Assembly: GCF_014931395.1 (NCBI RefSeq)
Contig: NZ_CP063120.1
Span: 479,501 to 543,500 of the forward strand
Source: Haemophilus parainfluenzae
GTDB taxonomy: Bacteria; Pseudomonadota; Gammaproteobacteria; Enterobacterales; Pasteurellaceae
Direction: 5' to 3'
Length of the DNA stretch: 64,000 bases
Within the stretch, counting starts at the first letter, position 1. Every line of letters begins with the position of its first letter. Below, piece after piece: positions 46,132 to 56,083 of the stretch. Under the pieces are notes generated by a model, which was not told the DNA's origin, searched no databases, and worked only from the letters and a program-made list of their open reading frames with translations. The translations under genes and the position numbers were made by a program.

Positions 46132-47427
46132 CTACAACATAAATAATGCTAAGAATAAAACAGCAAGTATCATGCCTGGTGCGGTACGTTTTACCATTTC
46201 TACTGGGCTTACCATCGCAAGGCCTGCACAAACAATGGTTACACCTGCAATTGGTGAAGCTGTACGACCAATTGCACCAGCAATAGCTGCTGCCATACCA
46301 AGATTTACGTGAGTGTAGCCGAGTTCTACAGCATGTGGCGTGACGGCAGTATTAAAGGCAATCGCTGCTGCATCGCCAGAGCCTGTAATTAAGCCCATTA
46401 AGAATGGTCCAATTGTTGCACCCCAACGCACAAATTCGTTGGATTCTTTTAAGAAAGAAATTGCAGCATCAACTGCGCCCGTAGATTTTAATCCTGCTAC
46501 AAATACACTAGCTGCAATGATGATACCAAGTACGTTTGCATAAGAATTTCCCATACCATTGAAAAATTCTTCAGTGATTTTTACTGGGGAAATGCGAGTT
46601 ACTATAATGCCGTAAATTGCGCCAATAAGCATCGCTTGAGGAACGCCCATCTTAGTCCATTCAAGACCCGGCACTTGTTGTAATGACGTTCCACCAATTA
46701 CTAAAATAACTAATGGTATTAATGGTGCAAGGGCATAAAGTACATTGACGCCTTCAACAACTTTAATTTCACTTTCTTTTTGTTCTGCAAAATAAGCTTT
46801 ACTATGTTGTTCACCATAATCTTTAAAAACAAGCGCAAGAATTGTCAAAACAACAGCACCTATTGCTCCCGCAATCATACTATATGGCGCATGTGAAAGG
46901 TTTACTTGAGTGATAGTTAAGCCTGACATTTCACTAATCATTGCTGAGTGAGAAGAACCCGGGCTCATCATTGATCCAAAAGTCCCTGCTAAAATAGCTG
47001 CACCAGCAGTAGCTGGTCGAACACCCGCACTTTTTAAAACAGGAATTAATGTTGCACCAACCGCAGCTGCACAACCAGCAGCAGAAGGAATAGCAATATT
47101 GATGAAAAAGGTGATGACTGTTGCAATCGGAATTAAGAAGAATTTTAATCCGCTTAATGGTTTGGTAAGTAAATGTACTAGATGAGTATCACATTGAGTG
47201 TATTTCATTACATAAGCAAAACCCATACTAGAACAGATAGCCATAATTAATCCGCCAGATGTCATACTTTTGGCAAAAGCATCTAATGCGCCCATTGGAT
47301 TAAGCGTCAGAATGGACATTATTAAACCCACACCAATCAAAACGGTTCGGGTTTCGGCTTTTTTAATCAGAAAATAAATTGTGGCAATAATGCCAACCAC
47401 TGCAACGATGGATTTAAATAATTCCAT
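46132..47427 (-). CDS. DcuC-family carboxylate/amino-acid carrier
   Basis: A 431-residue inner-membrane carrier with about 12 hydrophobic segments. Typical stretches are ILAGTFGSMMSPGSSHSAMI (about residues 142-161) and LMGLITGSGDAAAIAFNTAV (about 345), the latter shared with DcuC/CitM-type transporters. It begins 17 bases after pepE, so the two are co-transcribed. Between a dipeptidase and an amidohydrolase it may carry peptides or N-acyl amino acids and not C4-dicarboxylates; this is inference. Confidence 0.78.
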   Translation of the reverse strand: MELFKSIVAVVGIIATIYFLIKKAETRTVLIGVGLIMSILTLNPMGALDAFAKSMTSGGLIMAICSSMGFAYVMKYTQCDTHLVHLLTKPLSGLKFFLIPIATVITFFINIAIPSAAGCAAAVGATLIPVLKSAGVRPATAGAAILAGTFGSMMSPGSSHSAMISEMSGLTITQVNLSHAPYSMIAGAIGAVVLTILALVFKDYGEQHSKAYFAEQKESEIKVVEGVNVLYALAPLIPLVILVIGGTSLQQVPGLEWTKMGVPQAMLIGAIYGIIVTRISPVKITEEFFNGMGNSYANVLGIIIAASVFVAGLKSTGAVDAAISFLKESNEFVRWGATIGPFLMGLITGSGDAAAIAFNTAVTPHAVELGYTHVNLGMAAAIAGAIGRTASPIAGVTIVCAGLAMVSPVEMVKRTAPGMILAVLFLALFML

Positions 47428-47444
47428 TATATGTTCCTTTTAAG

Positions 47445-48149
47445 TTAATAAGAAAAAGTTGTATTGATGTCAAATGTGCCACATTCCATATTTTCACTGA
47501 AGCACAAAATAGGATTTTCACCCAACACAGTTGCCATTTCATTTTGTATATGAAGCGCAGAACCTTCAGGCAATGCATATACAAGTGCGGTTGGATTAAC
47601 GAGTAAAAATTCTGCCAAACGTTCTTCTCTGCTTTCACCATTGTGGCCTTGCATTTTACCTGAAATAAAGTGCGGATTAATTTGATGAGGAAAAAGCTGT
47701 AATGCTTGAAATGAAGGAGGATAAGTAATCGGCATATCATTAGTTGTCATAATAGATGCGCCCGCTACATTGGCCCCAGCACTCCAACCCAAATAAGGCG
47801 TACCGCTATTTACTTTTTCACGAATGATATCAATCAAATTATGTTCATAAAGCTGTTTTAATAAACAAAATGTATTCCCGCCGCCAATAGCAATGACATC
47901 TGCTTGTTCAATAATATCTCGATGCTGTTTACCATGATGAACGGAAACAATATTCATCCTTAAATCAGAAAGTGCATTTTGCACAGTTTTTTCATATTCA
48001 TCAAAAGTACGGCGTACTCCAGCATAAGGCACAAAAGCAATTGTTTTACCACGATAATCAGTCAGGAAATTTTGTAACCAAGGTATGGTGTGTTCAAGAT
48101 AACCTGTATTCTTGTATTTTGAGCTACTGAGCAGTAACATGTTTTTCAT
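47445..48149 (-). CDS. pepE: Peptidase E (alpha-aspartyl dipeptidase)
   Basis: A 234-residue S51 serine peptidase that cleaves dipeptides with N-terminal aspartate. The nucleophile is S123 in [11 protein letters not shown], with [16 protein letters not shown] before it and the catalytic histidine probably in PHQINPHFI. Signal-free, so cytoplasmic. It heads the pepE-carrier-abgA-like group and is divergent from the carbamoylase gene. It contains a USS near 47584, the last one before 54992. Confidence 0.93.
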   Translation of the reverse strand: MKNMLLLSSSKYKNTGYLEHTIPWLQNFLTDYRGKTIAFVPYAGVRRTFDEYEKTVQNALSDLRMNIVSVHHGKQHRDIIEQADVIAIGGGNTFCLLKQLYEHNLIDIIREKVNSGTPYLGWSAGANVAGASIMTTNDMPITYPPSFQALQLFPHQINPHFISGKMQGHNGESREERLAEFLLVNPTALVYALPEGSALHIQNEMATVLGENPILCFSENMECGTFDINTTFSY

Positions 48150-48271
48150 TTCCTACTCCTTTTTAGAGGCATTTAGCAATACCGATATTACACTTAGAAA
48201 AGGTTAGTTTTCAAAGAAAAATTATTATTGTTTGACGGATATCAAAAAATAAACCGTATCAGGAGAAAACC

Positions 48272-49507
48272 ATGTCAATTAATCTTAATCGTGTTCAAAA
48301 TTTAATTGAAAAACTGGCTTTTATTTCATCAGCACCAAACGAGCTGACTCGCTTAGCTTTTACAGAGGAGGATGAAAAGGCCCATAATATGATTATTGAA
48401 TTATGTAAAGAATATGATTTATCTATTCGTCGAGATTCAATTGGAAATCTTTTTATTCGTAAGGCAGGTAAAGAAGATTTTTTACCTGCAGTTGCATTCG
48501 GATCACATATTGATACTGTTGTAAATGCTGGTAAATTTGATGGTCCTTTGGGATCTGTTGCTGGGTTGGAAATTCTTTTGCAATTATGTGAACAGAATAT
48601 TCAGACTCGTTATCCTTTAGAATTGATAATTTTTACTTGTGAAGAATCGAGTAGATTTAATTTTGCTACATTGGGTAGTAAAGTTATGTGCGGCATAGTA
48701 AATCAAGAAAAATTAAGTTCGTTACGTGATAAACAAGAAAAGAGTTTATCAGAAGCTATGGCTGAAGTAGGAATGAATTTTAATTTGGTTAATCAAGCAA
48801 AACGTGATGCAAAGGAATTTAAATGTTTTTTTGAACTTCATATAGAACAAGGCCCTCGTTTAGAGAATGAGGGAAAAACAATAGGTGTTGTGACAGGTAT
48901 TGCTGCCCCGATTCGTGCAATTGTTAAAATTAAAGGACAAGCGGATCATTCAGGAGCAACAGCAATGCATTATCGTCATGATGCATTGTTAGGAGGAGCT
49001 GAGTTATCACTTGCTATTGAGCAAGCTGCTATTCAAGCTGGACATTCTACAGTAGCTACAGTAGGTAATATTACAGCTAAACCAGGAGTAATGAATGTTG
49101 TGCCAGGATATTGCGAATTATTAGTAGATATTCGAGGTACACATGTACAAGCTAGAGATTCTGTATTTGAATTATTACAAGAGGAAATTAGTAAAGTTTC
49201 AGAAAAAAGAGGATTATTAATTGAGTTACAACTTATTTCAAAAGATAATCCAATAGTATTACCTGAAAATATGGTAAACCAAATAGCTGAAACTGCACAT
49301 TCCCTTGGTTATTCTTACGAAATAATGCCAAGTGGTGCTGGACATGATGCAATGCATATGGCAACACTTTGTCCGACAGGTATGATTTTTGTTCCATCTC
49401 ATTTGGGAATTAGTCATAACCCTCTTGAATTTACTGATTGGAAAGATATAGAGGCAGGAATTAAAGTTTTACAAAAAGTTATATTAAAACAGGCTGAAGT
49501 TTGTTAA
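48272..49507 (+). CDS. M20 N-carbamoyl-L-amino acid hydrolase / allantoate amidohydrolase family
   Basis: A 411-residue Zn-dependent hydrolase of the HyuC/AllC group. Metal ligands are in FGSHIDTVVNAGKFDG (about residues 77-92), CEESSRF, ELHIEQGP and the last SHNPLEF; GHDAMHMATL is the substrate-binding block. It removes carbamoyl (or ureido) groups from amino acids. It is noticeably AT-rich and has no uptake word. Divergent from pepE and convergent with the Lrp-type gene. The exact substrate is not known; a carbamoyl-amino acid would fit the carbamate kinase nearby. Confidence 0.83.
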   Translation: MSINLNRVQNLIEKLAFISSAPNELTRLAFTEEDEKAHNMIIELCKEYDLSIRRDSIGNLFIRKAGKEDFLPAVAFGSHIDTVVNAGKFDGPLGSVAGLEILLQLCEQNIQTRYPLELIIFTCEESSRFNFATLGSKVMCGIVNQEKLSSLRDKQEKSLSEAMAEVGMNFNLVNQAKRDAKEFKCFFELHIEQGPRLENEGKTIGVVTGIAAPIRAIVKIKGQADHSGATAMHYRHDALLGGAELSLAIEQAAIQAGHSTVATVGNITAKPGVMNVVPGYCELLVDIRGTHVQARDSVFELLQEEISKVSEKRGLLIELQLISKDNPIVLPENMVNQIAETAHSLGYSYEIMPSGAGHDAMHMATLCPTGMIFVPSHLGISHNPLEFTDWKDIEAGIKVLQKVILKQAEVC

Positions 49508-49515
49508 TTGTTATA

Positions 49516-49542
49516 AAAACTCGTATAAATAATACGAGTTTT
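49516..49542 (+). terminator. Terminator of the carbamoylase gene
   Basis: AAAACTCGTAT and ATACGAGTTTT are perfect 11-base arms around AAATA, followed by further T. It lies 8 bases past the stop and touches the lrp-type stop. Confidence 0.85.
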
Positions 49543-49543
49543 T

Positions 49544-50008
49544 TTATAAAGGCAACTCCGTTGTCGATTTTACTGTTTTTAATATGATTTCTGATTTTAA
49601 TGTTTTAATGCCGATTGCATTTGTAAGATAAGTGTTTTTTATATGATTAAGTTCTTCAATATCTGAGACACAGAGCTTAAGTAAGAAGTCGTAACTGCCA
49701 GCCATAAAATGACATTCAATAATTTGTGGGATTAATTTCACTTCAAAAATAAACCGCTCTTTAAGCTCTGGATTTTCCTCATTGAATGTACCTAATAGGT
49801 AGGAAATCAGGTGGCAATTTACTTTTTTAGGATTTAACAGAGCAACATAGCCATCGATTACGCCATCATGCTCTAACTGATTCACTCGCCGTAAACATGC
49901 TGAATTGGATAAACCAATCTCTTTTGCTAACTCATTATTTTGTAAACGTCCATTTCGTTGTAATGCTTTTAAAATGCGAGTATCAATATTATCAAAGCAT
50001 TTCTTCAT
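49544..50008 (-). CDS. Lrp/AsnC-family regulator
   Basis: A 154-residue regulator with an N-terminal helix-turn-helix (about residues 8-60, RNGRLQNNELAKEIGLSNSA then CLRRVNQLEHDGVI) and a C-terminal RAM ligand domain (about 65-145). It sits between the carbamoylase and the YfcC-arcC-arcB genes and is the obvious local regulator, probably sensing an amino acid. The start at 50008 is followed by MKKCFDNIDTRIL, the normal Lrp beginning. Confidence 0.87.
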   Translation of the reverse strand: MKKCFDNIDTRILKALQRNGRLQNNELAKEIGLSNSACLRRVNQLEHDGVIDGYVALLNPKKVNCHLISYLLGTFNEENPELKERFIFEVKLIPQIIECHFMAGSYDFLLKLCVSDIEELNHIKNTYLTNAIGIKTLKSEIILKTVKSTTELPL

Positions 50009-50052
50009 ATAAAGGTCCTTTTATGGGAATTTTGATAGGAATAATACAACAA

Positions 50053-50075
50053 AACCGCAGGCATTGCCTGCGGTT
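50053..50075 (-). terminator. Terminator of the arc/yfcC operon
   Basis: AACCGCAGGC and GCCTGCGGTT form a perfect 10-bp GC-rich stem around ATT. T-rich sequence follows on both strands (TTTTT plus side, TTGTTGTATT minus side). It is 13 bases past the carrier stop. Confidence 0.88.
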
Positions 50076-50087
50076 TTTTTCTCATTA

Positions 50088-51617
50088 TTAAGAACCATAA
50101 AGTGAAACTTGGACAAGAAGTAAAATCGAACCAATTAGGAGTAAGCATCCAATCATTGGTAGAACAAATTTTACCCACTTGTTAAACGGAATGTGTAACA
50201 TTTGAAGTGTCACAAGTACTAATCCTGTTGGTGCTAGGAATAGCATTGCATATTGTCCCCAGTTATAGGCTGAAACCACGATATCACGAGGAATACCTAC
50301 AGCATCCGCTAACGGCGCCATAATTGGCATTGATAGCACTGCAAGTCCTGATGATGACGGAACAATAAGTCCAAGGAAAATGAAGACGACTAATTGACCA
50401 AGGATAAATAAGCTACCAGGCATTCCACTTACGAGATTAGACATATAATCTAGGATTGTGTCAGAGATCATGCCTTGTTCTAGTACAAGGTTTACACCAC
50501 GAGCAAGACCAATGATTAATGAAACACCTACAAGTTCAGATGCACCCTCTGTGAAAGACTCTACGATTTCTTTCTCTTTTAGACCACTGATTAACATGAT
50601 AACAATGGTGAAAGAGAGAAATGATGCCGCCATTTGAGGGAACCACCAACCACCTGCCATAACCCCCCAAATCATCATTGGGAATGCTAAACAGAATAGG
50701 ATGAGTATAAGTTTTCTTCTTAAAGTGAATTCAATAACAGCATTTGGATCAAAGTTTTTCATATAACGTTGACGAAACTCATCTCTATCTTCATAAGTAT
50801 AAGAGAAACTTGGATCTGCCTTCACTTTTTTACCATACCAATATAGATATGCGATTACACAAAGACCACCGAGAACTAAACCAATAGTACGGAAACCAAT
50901 TCCTTCGGTAAATTGTATTCCTGCTGCATTAGAAGCAATAACAACTGAAAATGGGTTAATTGTTGAGAAAGCCGTGCCCATAGATGATGCTAAGAATATA
51001 GCCCCTACACAAATAATAGCATCATATCCTAACGCTAAGAACACTGGTACCAGAATCGGATAAAAAGCAACAGCCTCTTCTTCAATACCACAAGTTGTGC
51101 CACCAAGAAGCATCAAAATAGATACACTAAATACTATTAAAAACTCATTTCCCTTTGTTTTTCTTGCTAAAGCCATTAATCCCGCATTAAACGATCCTGT
51201 ACGATTTATTACACCAATCATACCTCCAAGGACGAAGATAAAGACCATTACATCGACAGCTTCAATTGTTCCCTCAACCATACTGACTGGAATATCTTGA
51301 ATACCTTTATGATGTTGCTCGATACGCTGGTAAGAACCAGGAATGGCGATAGGTTTTTTGATTACACCTTCAGTAAAATTAGTGAGTTTAATTTTAATGT
51401 TAAAGTCATCCAGTGTTTTTTCTGTTGCGGGATATGTTTTATCTTGTTCACCATAAGACTTAACAACAAAAACCTTATCCTGCATATTATAGGTTAATTT
51501 AGAGTAGGAGCCGGAAGGAATAACCCAAGTAAGCCCTACAGCAATAATTAAAATGAAGAAAAGAATAGTAAATGCTGATGGAAAACTAAAACTTTTCTTT
51601 TTATTCGCTGCTTCCAT
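50088..51617 (-). CDS. YfcC-family carrier, possible citrulline/ornithine or arginine exchanger
   Basis: A 509-residue inner-membrane protein of the YfcC/ArcD-like (C4-dicarboxylate anaerobic) group, with about 12 hydrophobic segments. The N-terminus AVGLTWVIPSGSYSKLTY and FVLGGMIGVINRTGSFNAGL are typical, as is GGTTCGIEEEAVAFYPILVP. The ATG at 51617 has AAGGAG 6 bases upstream; longer frames lack it. It follows carbamate kinase by 100 bases, so it is likely the amino-acid exchanger of the arc genes. The substrate is inferred from context. Confidence 0.75.
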   Translation of the reverse strand: MEAANKKKSFSFPSAFTILFFILIIAVGLTWVIPSGSYSKLTYNMQDKVFVVKSYGEQDKTYPATEKTLDDFNIKIKLTNFTEGVIKKPIAIPGSYQRIEQHHKGIQDIPVSMVEGTIEAVDVMVFIFVLGGMIGVINRTGSFNAGLMALARKTKGNEFLIVFSVSILMLLGGTTCGIEEEAVAFYPILVPVFLALGYDAIICVGAIFLASSMGTAFSTINPFSVVIASNAAGIQFTEGIGFRTIGLVLGGLCVIAYLYWYGKKVKADPSFSYTYEDRDEFRQRYMKNFDPNAVIEFTLRRKLILILFCLAFPMMIWGVMAGGWWFPQMAASFLSFTIVIMLISGLKEKEIVESFTEGASELVGVSLIIGLARGVNLVLEQGMISDTILDYMSNLVSGMPGSLFILGQLVVFIFLGLIVPSSSGLAVLSMPIMAPLADAVGIPRDIVVSAYNWGQYAMLFLAPTGLVLVTLQMLHIPFNKWVKFVLPMIGCLLLIGSILLLVQVSLYGS

Positions 51618-51717
51618 AATTAACTCCTTGTTAATCATAGTGTGATAAATTGGCACCGTATAGCATCACATAATACGATGCCAATTTCATTAGTACTGAT
51701 ACGTCTCTTTTATATTA

Positions 51718-52650
51718 TTAATCATAATAGGTAATGTGGTCTGCATTCTTAGTAATGCGAGTACCTGCTTTTCCTTTTACAATATCTACAATATCAGAAA
51801 GAGAACCAATAACTGCATCTTTTCCGGTGTTACGTGCAAAATTAACAGCAGCTTGAACTTTTGGTCCCATTGAACCAGCAGCAAAGTTAAGTTTTTCCAT
51901 TTCTTCCGGAGAAGCTACCGCAATAGCTTTTTGCGTTGGTTTGCCCCAATCAATAAAGGTTGCAGAAACATCGGTAGCAATAACAAAGAGATCTGCTTCT
52001 AAATTTTCTGCAAGTAATGCAGAACATAGATCTTTATCAATTACAGCCTCAACCCCTTGTAAATTATGCTGTTCATCATAATAAGTCGGAATACCGCCAC
52101 CACCAGCACAAATCACGATACTGCCTTTTTCTAACAACCATTTTACTGGTCGAATTTCAAATATACGTTTAGGTAACGGACTTGGTACAACTCGACGGTA
52201 TTTATCTCCATCTTGTGCAATAGACCAATTTTTCTCTTTTGCTAAACGCTCAGCTTCTTCTTTAGAATAAACAGGACCAATTGGTTTAGTCGGGTTTTTA
52301 AAAGCTGGGTCATTGATATCGACTTCAACTTGGGAAAGTAATGTGGCAAATGGAACTTCAAAAGGAACTAGGTTACCTAATTCTTGTTGAATCATATAGC
52401 CAATCATTCCTACAGATTCTGCACCTAAAACATCTAATGGATAAGTCGGCACATCCTTGTAAGCAGCACCCTGTAAAGCAAGTAAACCAACTTGAGGACC
52501 ATTACCATGAGCAATAACTAATTCATTATTTGGATAAATTTTAGCAATTTGCTCACAAGCAATGCGTACATTTTGTCGTTGATTCTCTGCGGTTAATGGC
52601 TCACCTCGACGTAACAAGGCATTACCACCTAGTGCAATAACAATTCTCAT
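51718..52650 (-). CDS. arcC: Carbamate kinase
   Basis: A 310-residue amino-acid-kinase-fold enzyme that makes ATP from carbamoyl phosphate and ADP. Motifs seen are [12 protein letters not shown] (residues 4-15), [27 protein letters not shown] and [15 protein letters not shown]. It starts 8 bases after arcB ends. Together with the carbamoyltransferase it generates ATP from citrulline. Confidence 0.96.
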   Translation of the reverse strand: MRIVIALGGNALLRRGEPLTAENQRQNVRIACEQIAKIYPNNELVIAHGNGPQVGLLALQGAAYKDVPTYPLDVLGAESVGMIGYMIQQELGNLVPFEVPFATLLSQVEVDINDPAFKNPTKPIGPVYSKEEAERLAKEKNWSIAQDGDKYRRVVPSPLPKRIFEIRPVKWLLEKGSIVICAGGGGIPTYYDEQHNLQGVEAVIDKDLCSALLAENLEADLFVIATDVSATFIDWGKPTQKAIAVASPEEMEKLNFAAGSMGPKVQAAVNFARNTGKDAVIGSLSDIVDIVKGKAGTRITKNADHITYYD

Positions 52651-52658
52651 AACTCCTC

Positions 52659-53663
52659 CTAAGCTAAGCTTGCTACCATTACCGCTTTAATTGTATGCAT
52701 ACGGTTTTCAGCTTGCTCAAAAGCAATATTCATTGGCGATTCAAATACGTCTTCAGTCACTTCAATACCATTTGCTAAAGCAGGATATTTTTCAGCAATT
52801 TGACGACCCACTTTGGTTTCACTGTTATGGAACGCTGGTAAGCAGTGCATAAATTTCACTTTAGGGTTACCAGTGCGTTTCATTAACTCTGGGGTCACTT
52901 GGTAAGGCAATAATAATTGGATACGATCACCCCATGTTTCTAGTGGTTCACCCATTGAAACCCAAACGTCGGTATGTACAAAATCAACACCGTTCACTGC
53001 TTTATCAATATCGTCAGTAACTGTGATTCTTGCTCCACTTTGTTTAGCAAAGCCTTCACATAATTCTACTAATTCAGCATCTGGTAATAATGCTTTAGGA
53101 CCACAAATACGGACATCCATACCTAATTTTGCACCAATCAATAATAAAGAGTTACCCATATTGTTGCGAGCATCACCAATATATACGTAGCTAATTTCGC
53201 TTAATGGTTTATCGCAATTTTCAATCATAGTAAGCACGTCAGCTAGCATTTGTGTTGGGTGGAATTCATCTGTTAACCCATTAAAAACAGGCACTCCAGC
53301 ATAATCAGCAAGCTCTTGAACAATAGTTTGTTTAAATCCACGATATTCTATTGCATCGTACATTCTTCCAAGTACCCGCGCTGTATCTTTCATACTTTCT
53401 TTATGCCCAATTTGAGAGGAATTTGGATCGATATAAGTCACTCGAGCACCTTGGTCATAAGCTGCAACTTCAAAAGCACAACGAGTACGCGTTGAGGTCT
53501 TTTCAAAAATTAGCGCTATATTTTTACCTTGAAGTTTAGGTTGTTCAGTTCCAGCATATTTCGCTCGTTTTAAATCGCGGGATAAATCTAGTAAGTACTT
53601 AATTTCACGTTCTGAATGATTAACAAGACTTAATAGGTGTCTATTTTTAAGATTGAAAGCCAT
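52659..53663 (-). CDS. arcB: Ornithine carbamoyltransferase, catabolic context
   Basis: A 334-residue carbamoyltransferase. Carbamoyl-phosphate site STRTR at residues 57-61, [12 protein letters not shown] in the middle, and [10 protein letters not shown] (about 273) binding ornithine. Because it is transcribed with carbamate kinase and a YfcC carrier, it probably runs toward ornithine plus carbamoyl phosphate. The sequence alone does not separate it from anabolic ArgF. GGAG precedes the ATG. Confidence 0.92.
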   Translation of the reverse strand: MAFNLKNRHLLSLVNHSEREIKYLLDLSRDLKRAKYAGTEQPKLQGKNIALIFEKTSTRTRCAFEVAAYDQGARVTYIDPNSSQIGHKESMKDTARVLGRMYDAIEYRGFKQTIVQELADYAGVPVFNGLTDEFHPTQMLADVLTMIENCDKPLSEISYVYIGDARNNMGNSLLLIGAKLGMDVRICGPKALLPDAELVELCEGFAKQSGARITVTDDIDKAVNGVDFVHTDVWVSMGEPLETWGDRIQLLLPYQVTPELMKRTGNPKVKFMHCLPAFHNSETKVGRQIAEKYPALANGIEVTEDVFESPMNIAFEQAENRMHTIKAVMVASLA

Positions 53664-53745
53664 AGTAATCTCCTTATTTTATGTTATTAATAAATGGTGA
53701 GTATTCACTTATCTACTTACTGTGAATGGCTCAATTTTAAAAATA

Positions 53746-53762
53746 ATCAAATCGAATTTGAT
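53746..53762. promoter_or_regulatory. Inverted repeat upstream of arcB
   Basis: ATCAAAT-N3-ATTTGAT, a perfect dyad 83 bases before the arcB ATG in the arcB/cpdB divergent region. A second short dyad, GTGA-N4-TCAC, is at 53697-53708. Either may be an operator, for example for the Lrp-type regulator; unproven. Confidence 0.35.
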
Positions 53763-53849
53763 ATCTTGTTTTTATTTAAAATGTAAAATTTTGCAATAAA
53801 GTTTAATATTTTATTTAATAAACGAAATTTTATTTCATATATTTTAATT

Positions 53850-53865
53850 TGTGATCTATATCACA
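53850..53865 (+). promoter_or_regulatory. Perfect CRP site for cpdB
   Basis: TGTGA-TCTATA-TCACA is an exact match to the CRP consensus. TATAAA at 53880-53885 is a likely -10, which puts the site centre roughly 35-41 bases before the start, a class II activating position. Confidence 0.75.
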
Positions 53866-53950
53866 CTTAATTTTTTAGCTATAAAATGCACTTTCTTTAT
53901 ATGTAAAAGAGATTTAAAATCCTGTCGATTCTCACACAACAGGAGCACAT

Positions 53951-55924
53951 ATGATCAACAGAAGAGATTTCATCCAACTTGGCGCAAGCAGTATTTTAGC
54001 GTTAAGTGCGAGCCGTTTTGCTTTTGCGAAAAACGACACACAAGTCGATTTACGTATCGTAGCCACGACCGATATTCACAGTTTTTTGACTGACTTCGAT
54101 TACTACAAAGATGCACCTACTGAGAAATTCGGTTTTACCCGTGCAGCAAGCTTGATTCGTCAAGCACGTAAAGAGGTGAAAAACAGCGTTTTAGTTGATA
54201 ACGGTGACTTAATCCAAGGTAACCCAATTGCTGACTATCAAGCAGCGAAAGGTTATAAAGAAGGCAAACCAAACCCTGCTGTAGATTGCTTAAATGCGAT
54301 GCACTATGAAGTCGGCACATTAGGTAACCACGAATTTAACTATGGCTTAGATTATTTAGCCGATGCGATTAAACAAGCGAAATTTCCAATCATCAATGCC
54401 AACGTAGTAAAAGTCGGTACCGAAGAGCCCTATTTCACACCTTATGTGATTCAAACCAAAGAAGTGGTAGATAGCCAAGGTAAAAAGCACAAACTAAACA
54501 TTGGTTATATCGGTTTTGTACCACCTCAAATTATGGTATGGGATAAAGCAAACTTACAAGGCAAAGTAGAAACTCGCGATATCGTGAAAACTGCACAAAA
54601 ATATGTGCCAGAAATGAAACAAAAAGGCGCAGATATTATTGTGGCACTTGCTCACACAGGCCCATCAGATGAGCCATATCAAGAAGGTGCAGAAAACTCC
54701 GCATTCTACCTTGCTGATGTACCACACATTGACGCGATTGTTTTCGGTCACTCTCACCGTCTATTCCCAAACAAAGAGTTCGCCAAATCACCAAACGCAG
54801 ATATTGCTAAAGGTACTGTAAAAGGCGTACCTGAAAGTATGGCTGGCTACTGGGCAAACAACATCAGTGTAATCGACTTAACCCTTGCTCAACACAACGG
54901 CAAATGGTTAGTGGCTGATGGTAAAGCGGTACTTCGCCCAATTTATGATGCTGAAAACAAAAAAGCGACCACAGAAAGTGATGCCGAATTGACCGCACTT
55001 TTAAAACCTGTGCATGAAGCCACCCGTGAATTTGTGGCACAGCCAATCGGTAAAGCGACCGATAACATGTATAGCTACTTAGCCCTAGTGCAAGATGACC
55101 CAACCATTCAAATTGTGAACCAAGCACAAAAAGCTTATGTTGAAAAAGTAGCACCAAGTGTTGCAGCAATGGTAGGCTTACCAATTTTAAGTGCGGGCGC
55201 ACCATTTAAAGCAGGTGGACGTAAAAATGACCCTACTGGCTATACTGAAGTGAACAAAGGTGAATTAACCTTCCGTAATGCAGCAGATTTATATCTCTAT
55301 CCAAATACCTTAGTTGTGGTGAAAGCAACCGGTGAAGAACTGAAAGAGTGGTTAGAATGTAGCGCAGGTATGTTCAAACAAATCGATCCTACCAGCGACA
55401 AACCACAATCTTTACTTGATTGGGACGGTTTCCGTACCTATAACTATGATGTGATTGACGGCGTAAATTATGAATTCGACCTGACTCAACCACCGCGTTA
55501 TGACGGCGAATGTAAATTGATTAACCCGAACTCACACCGTGTAGTGAATTTAACTTACCAAGGTAAACCGGTTGATCCAAAAGCAGAATTCTTAATTGCG
55601 ACTAACAACTATCGTGCTTACGGTAATAAATTCCCAGGCACGGGCGATGCACACATTGTTTACGCTTCTCCTGATGAAAACCGCCAAATTCTTGCGGATT
55701 ACATCAAAGCAGAAAGCGAAAAAAATGGCCATGTAAACCCAAGTGCGGATAAAAACTGGCGCTTTGCACCGATTAAAGGTAACGATAAATTAGACGTACG
55801 TTTTGAAACCTCACCAAGCGAACAAGCGGCGAAATTCATTCAAGATAATGCACAATACCCAATGAAGAAAGTCGGCACCGATGAAGTGGGCTTTGCGGTA
55901 TATCAAATCGATTTATCAAAATAA
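53951..55924 (+). CDS. cpdB: CpdB, 2',3'-cyclic-nucleotide phosphodiesterase / 3'-nucleotidase
   Basis: A 657-residue periplasmic enzyme that degrades 2',3'-cyclic and 3'-nucleotides for salvage. It has a metallophosphatase domain (about 30-345; [51 protein letters not shown]) and a 5'-nucleotidase C domain (about 375-600). The signal begins [13 protein letters not shown], a twin-arginine-like start, unlike the Sec signal of E. coli CpdB. It has a CRP site upstream, a USS near 54992 and a hairpin after the stop. Confidence 0.94.
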   Translation: MINRRDFIQLGASSILALSASRFAFAKNDTQVDLRIVATTDIHSFLTDFDYYKDAPTEKFGFTRAASLIRQARKEVKNSVLVDNGDLIQGNPIADYQAAKGYKEGKPNPAVDCLNAMHYEVGTLGNHEFNYGLDYLADAIKQAKFPIINANVVKVGTEEPYFTPYVIQTKEVVDSQGKKHKLNIGYIGFVPPQIMVWDKANLQGKVETRDIVKTAQKYVPEMKQKGADIIVALAHTGPSDEPYQEGAENSAFYLADVPHIDAIVFGHSHRLFPNKEFAKSPNADIAKGTVKGVPESMAGYWANNISVIDLTLAQHNGKWLVADGKAVLRPIYDAENKKATTESDAELTALLKPVHEATREFVAQPIGKATDNMYSYLALVQDDPTIQIVNQAQKAYVEKVAPSVAAMVGLPILSAGAPFKAGGRKNDPTGYTEVNKGELTFRNAADLYLYPNTLVVVKATGEELKEWLECSAGMFKQIDPTSDKPQSLLDWDGFRTYNYDVIDGVNYEFDLTQPPRYDGECKLINPNSHRVVNLTYQGKPVDPKAEFLIATNNYRAYGNKFPGTGDAHIVYASPDENRQILADYIKAESEKNGHVNPSADKNWRFAPIKGNDKLDVRFETSPSEQAAKFIQDNAQYPMKKVGTDEVGFAVYQIDLSK

Positions 55925-55932
55925 CAGAAAAA

Positions 55933-55951
55933 GGGCGTGCTCAGCACGCCC
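55933..55951 (+). terminator. Hairpin after cpdB
   Basis: GGGCGTGC and GCACGCCC form an 8-bp GC stem around TCA, 9 bases past the cpdB stop. The T tract is poor (TACTTATTT), so termination may be partial. Confidence 0.65.
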
Positions 55952-55982
55952 TACTTATTTCAAAGTGCGGTCAATTTTGACC

Positions 55983-56081
55983 TTATTTTTCTTCTTTTGG
56001 AAGTCTGATTAAGGAAAAGATCAAGCCGCCCCAAATTACTAAAAGCGCCACAATCATCATTGTAATTGCAATACTTGTCAT
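55983..56081 (-). CDS. metS: MetS, small subunit of the Na+-dependent amino acid transporter
   Basis: A 32-residue protein read from ATG 56081 to TAA 55983: one membrane helix (about residues 5-25, MIVVALLVIWGG-like core) with a short charged tail ending KEEK. This matches the MetS small subunit family described with the NSS transporter MetP in corynebacteria. AAGGAG lies 7 bases before the ATG and the gene starts 2 bases after the metP stop, so it is certainly coupled to it. Confidence 0.8.
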   Translation of the reverse strand: MTSIAITMMIVALLVIWGGLIFSLIRLPKEEK

Positions 56082-56083
56082 CT

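Noticed and set aside
53697..53708. ArgR box upstream of arcB
   Set aside because: GTGAGTATTCAC has TGA and TTCA elements, but their spacing is too short for an ARG box.
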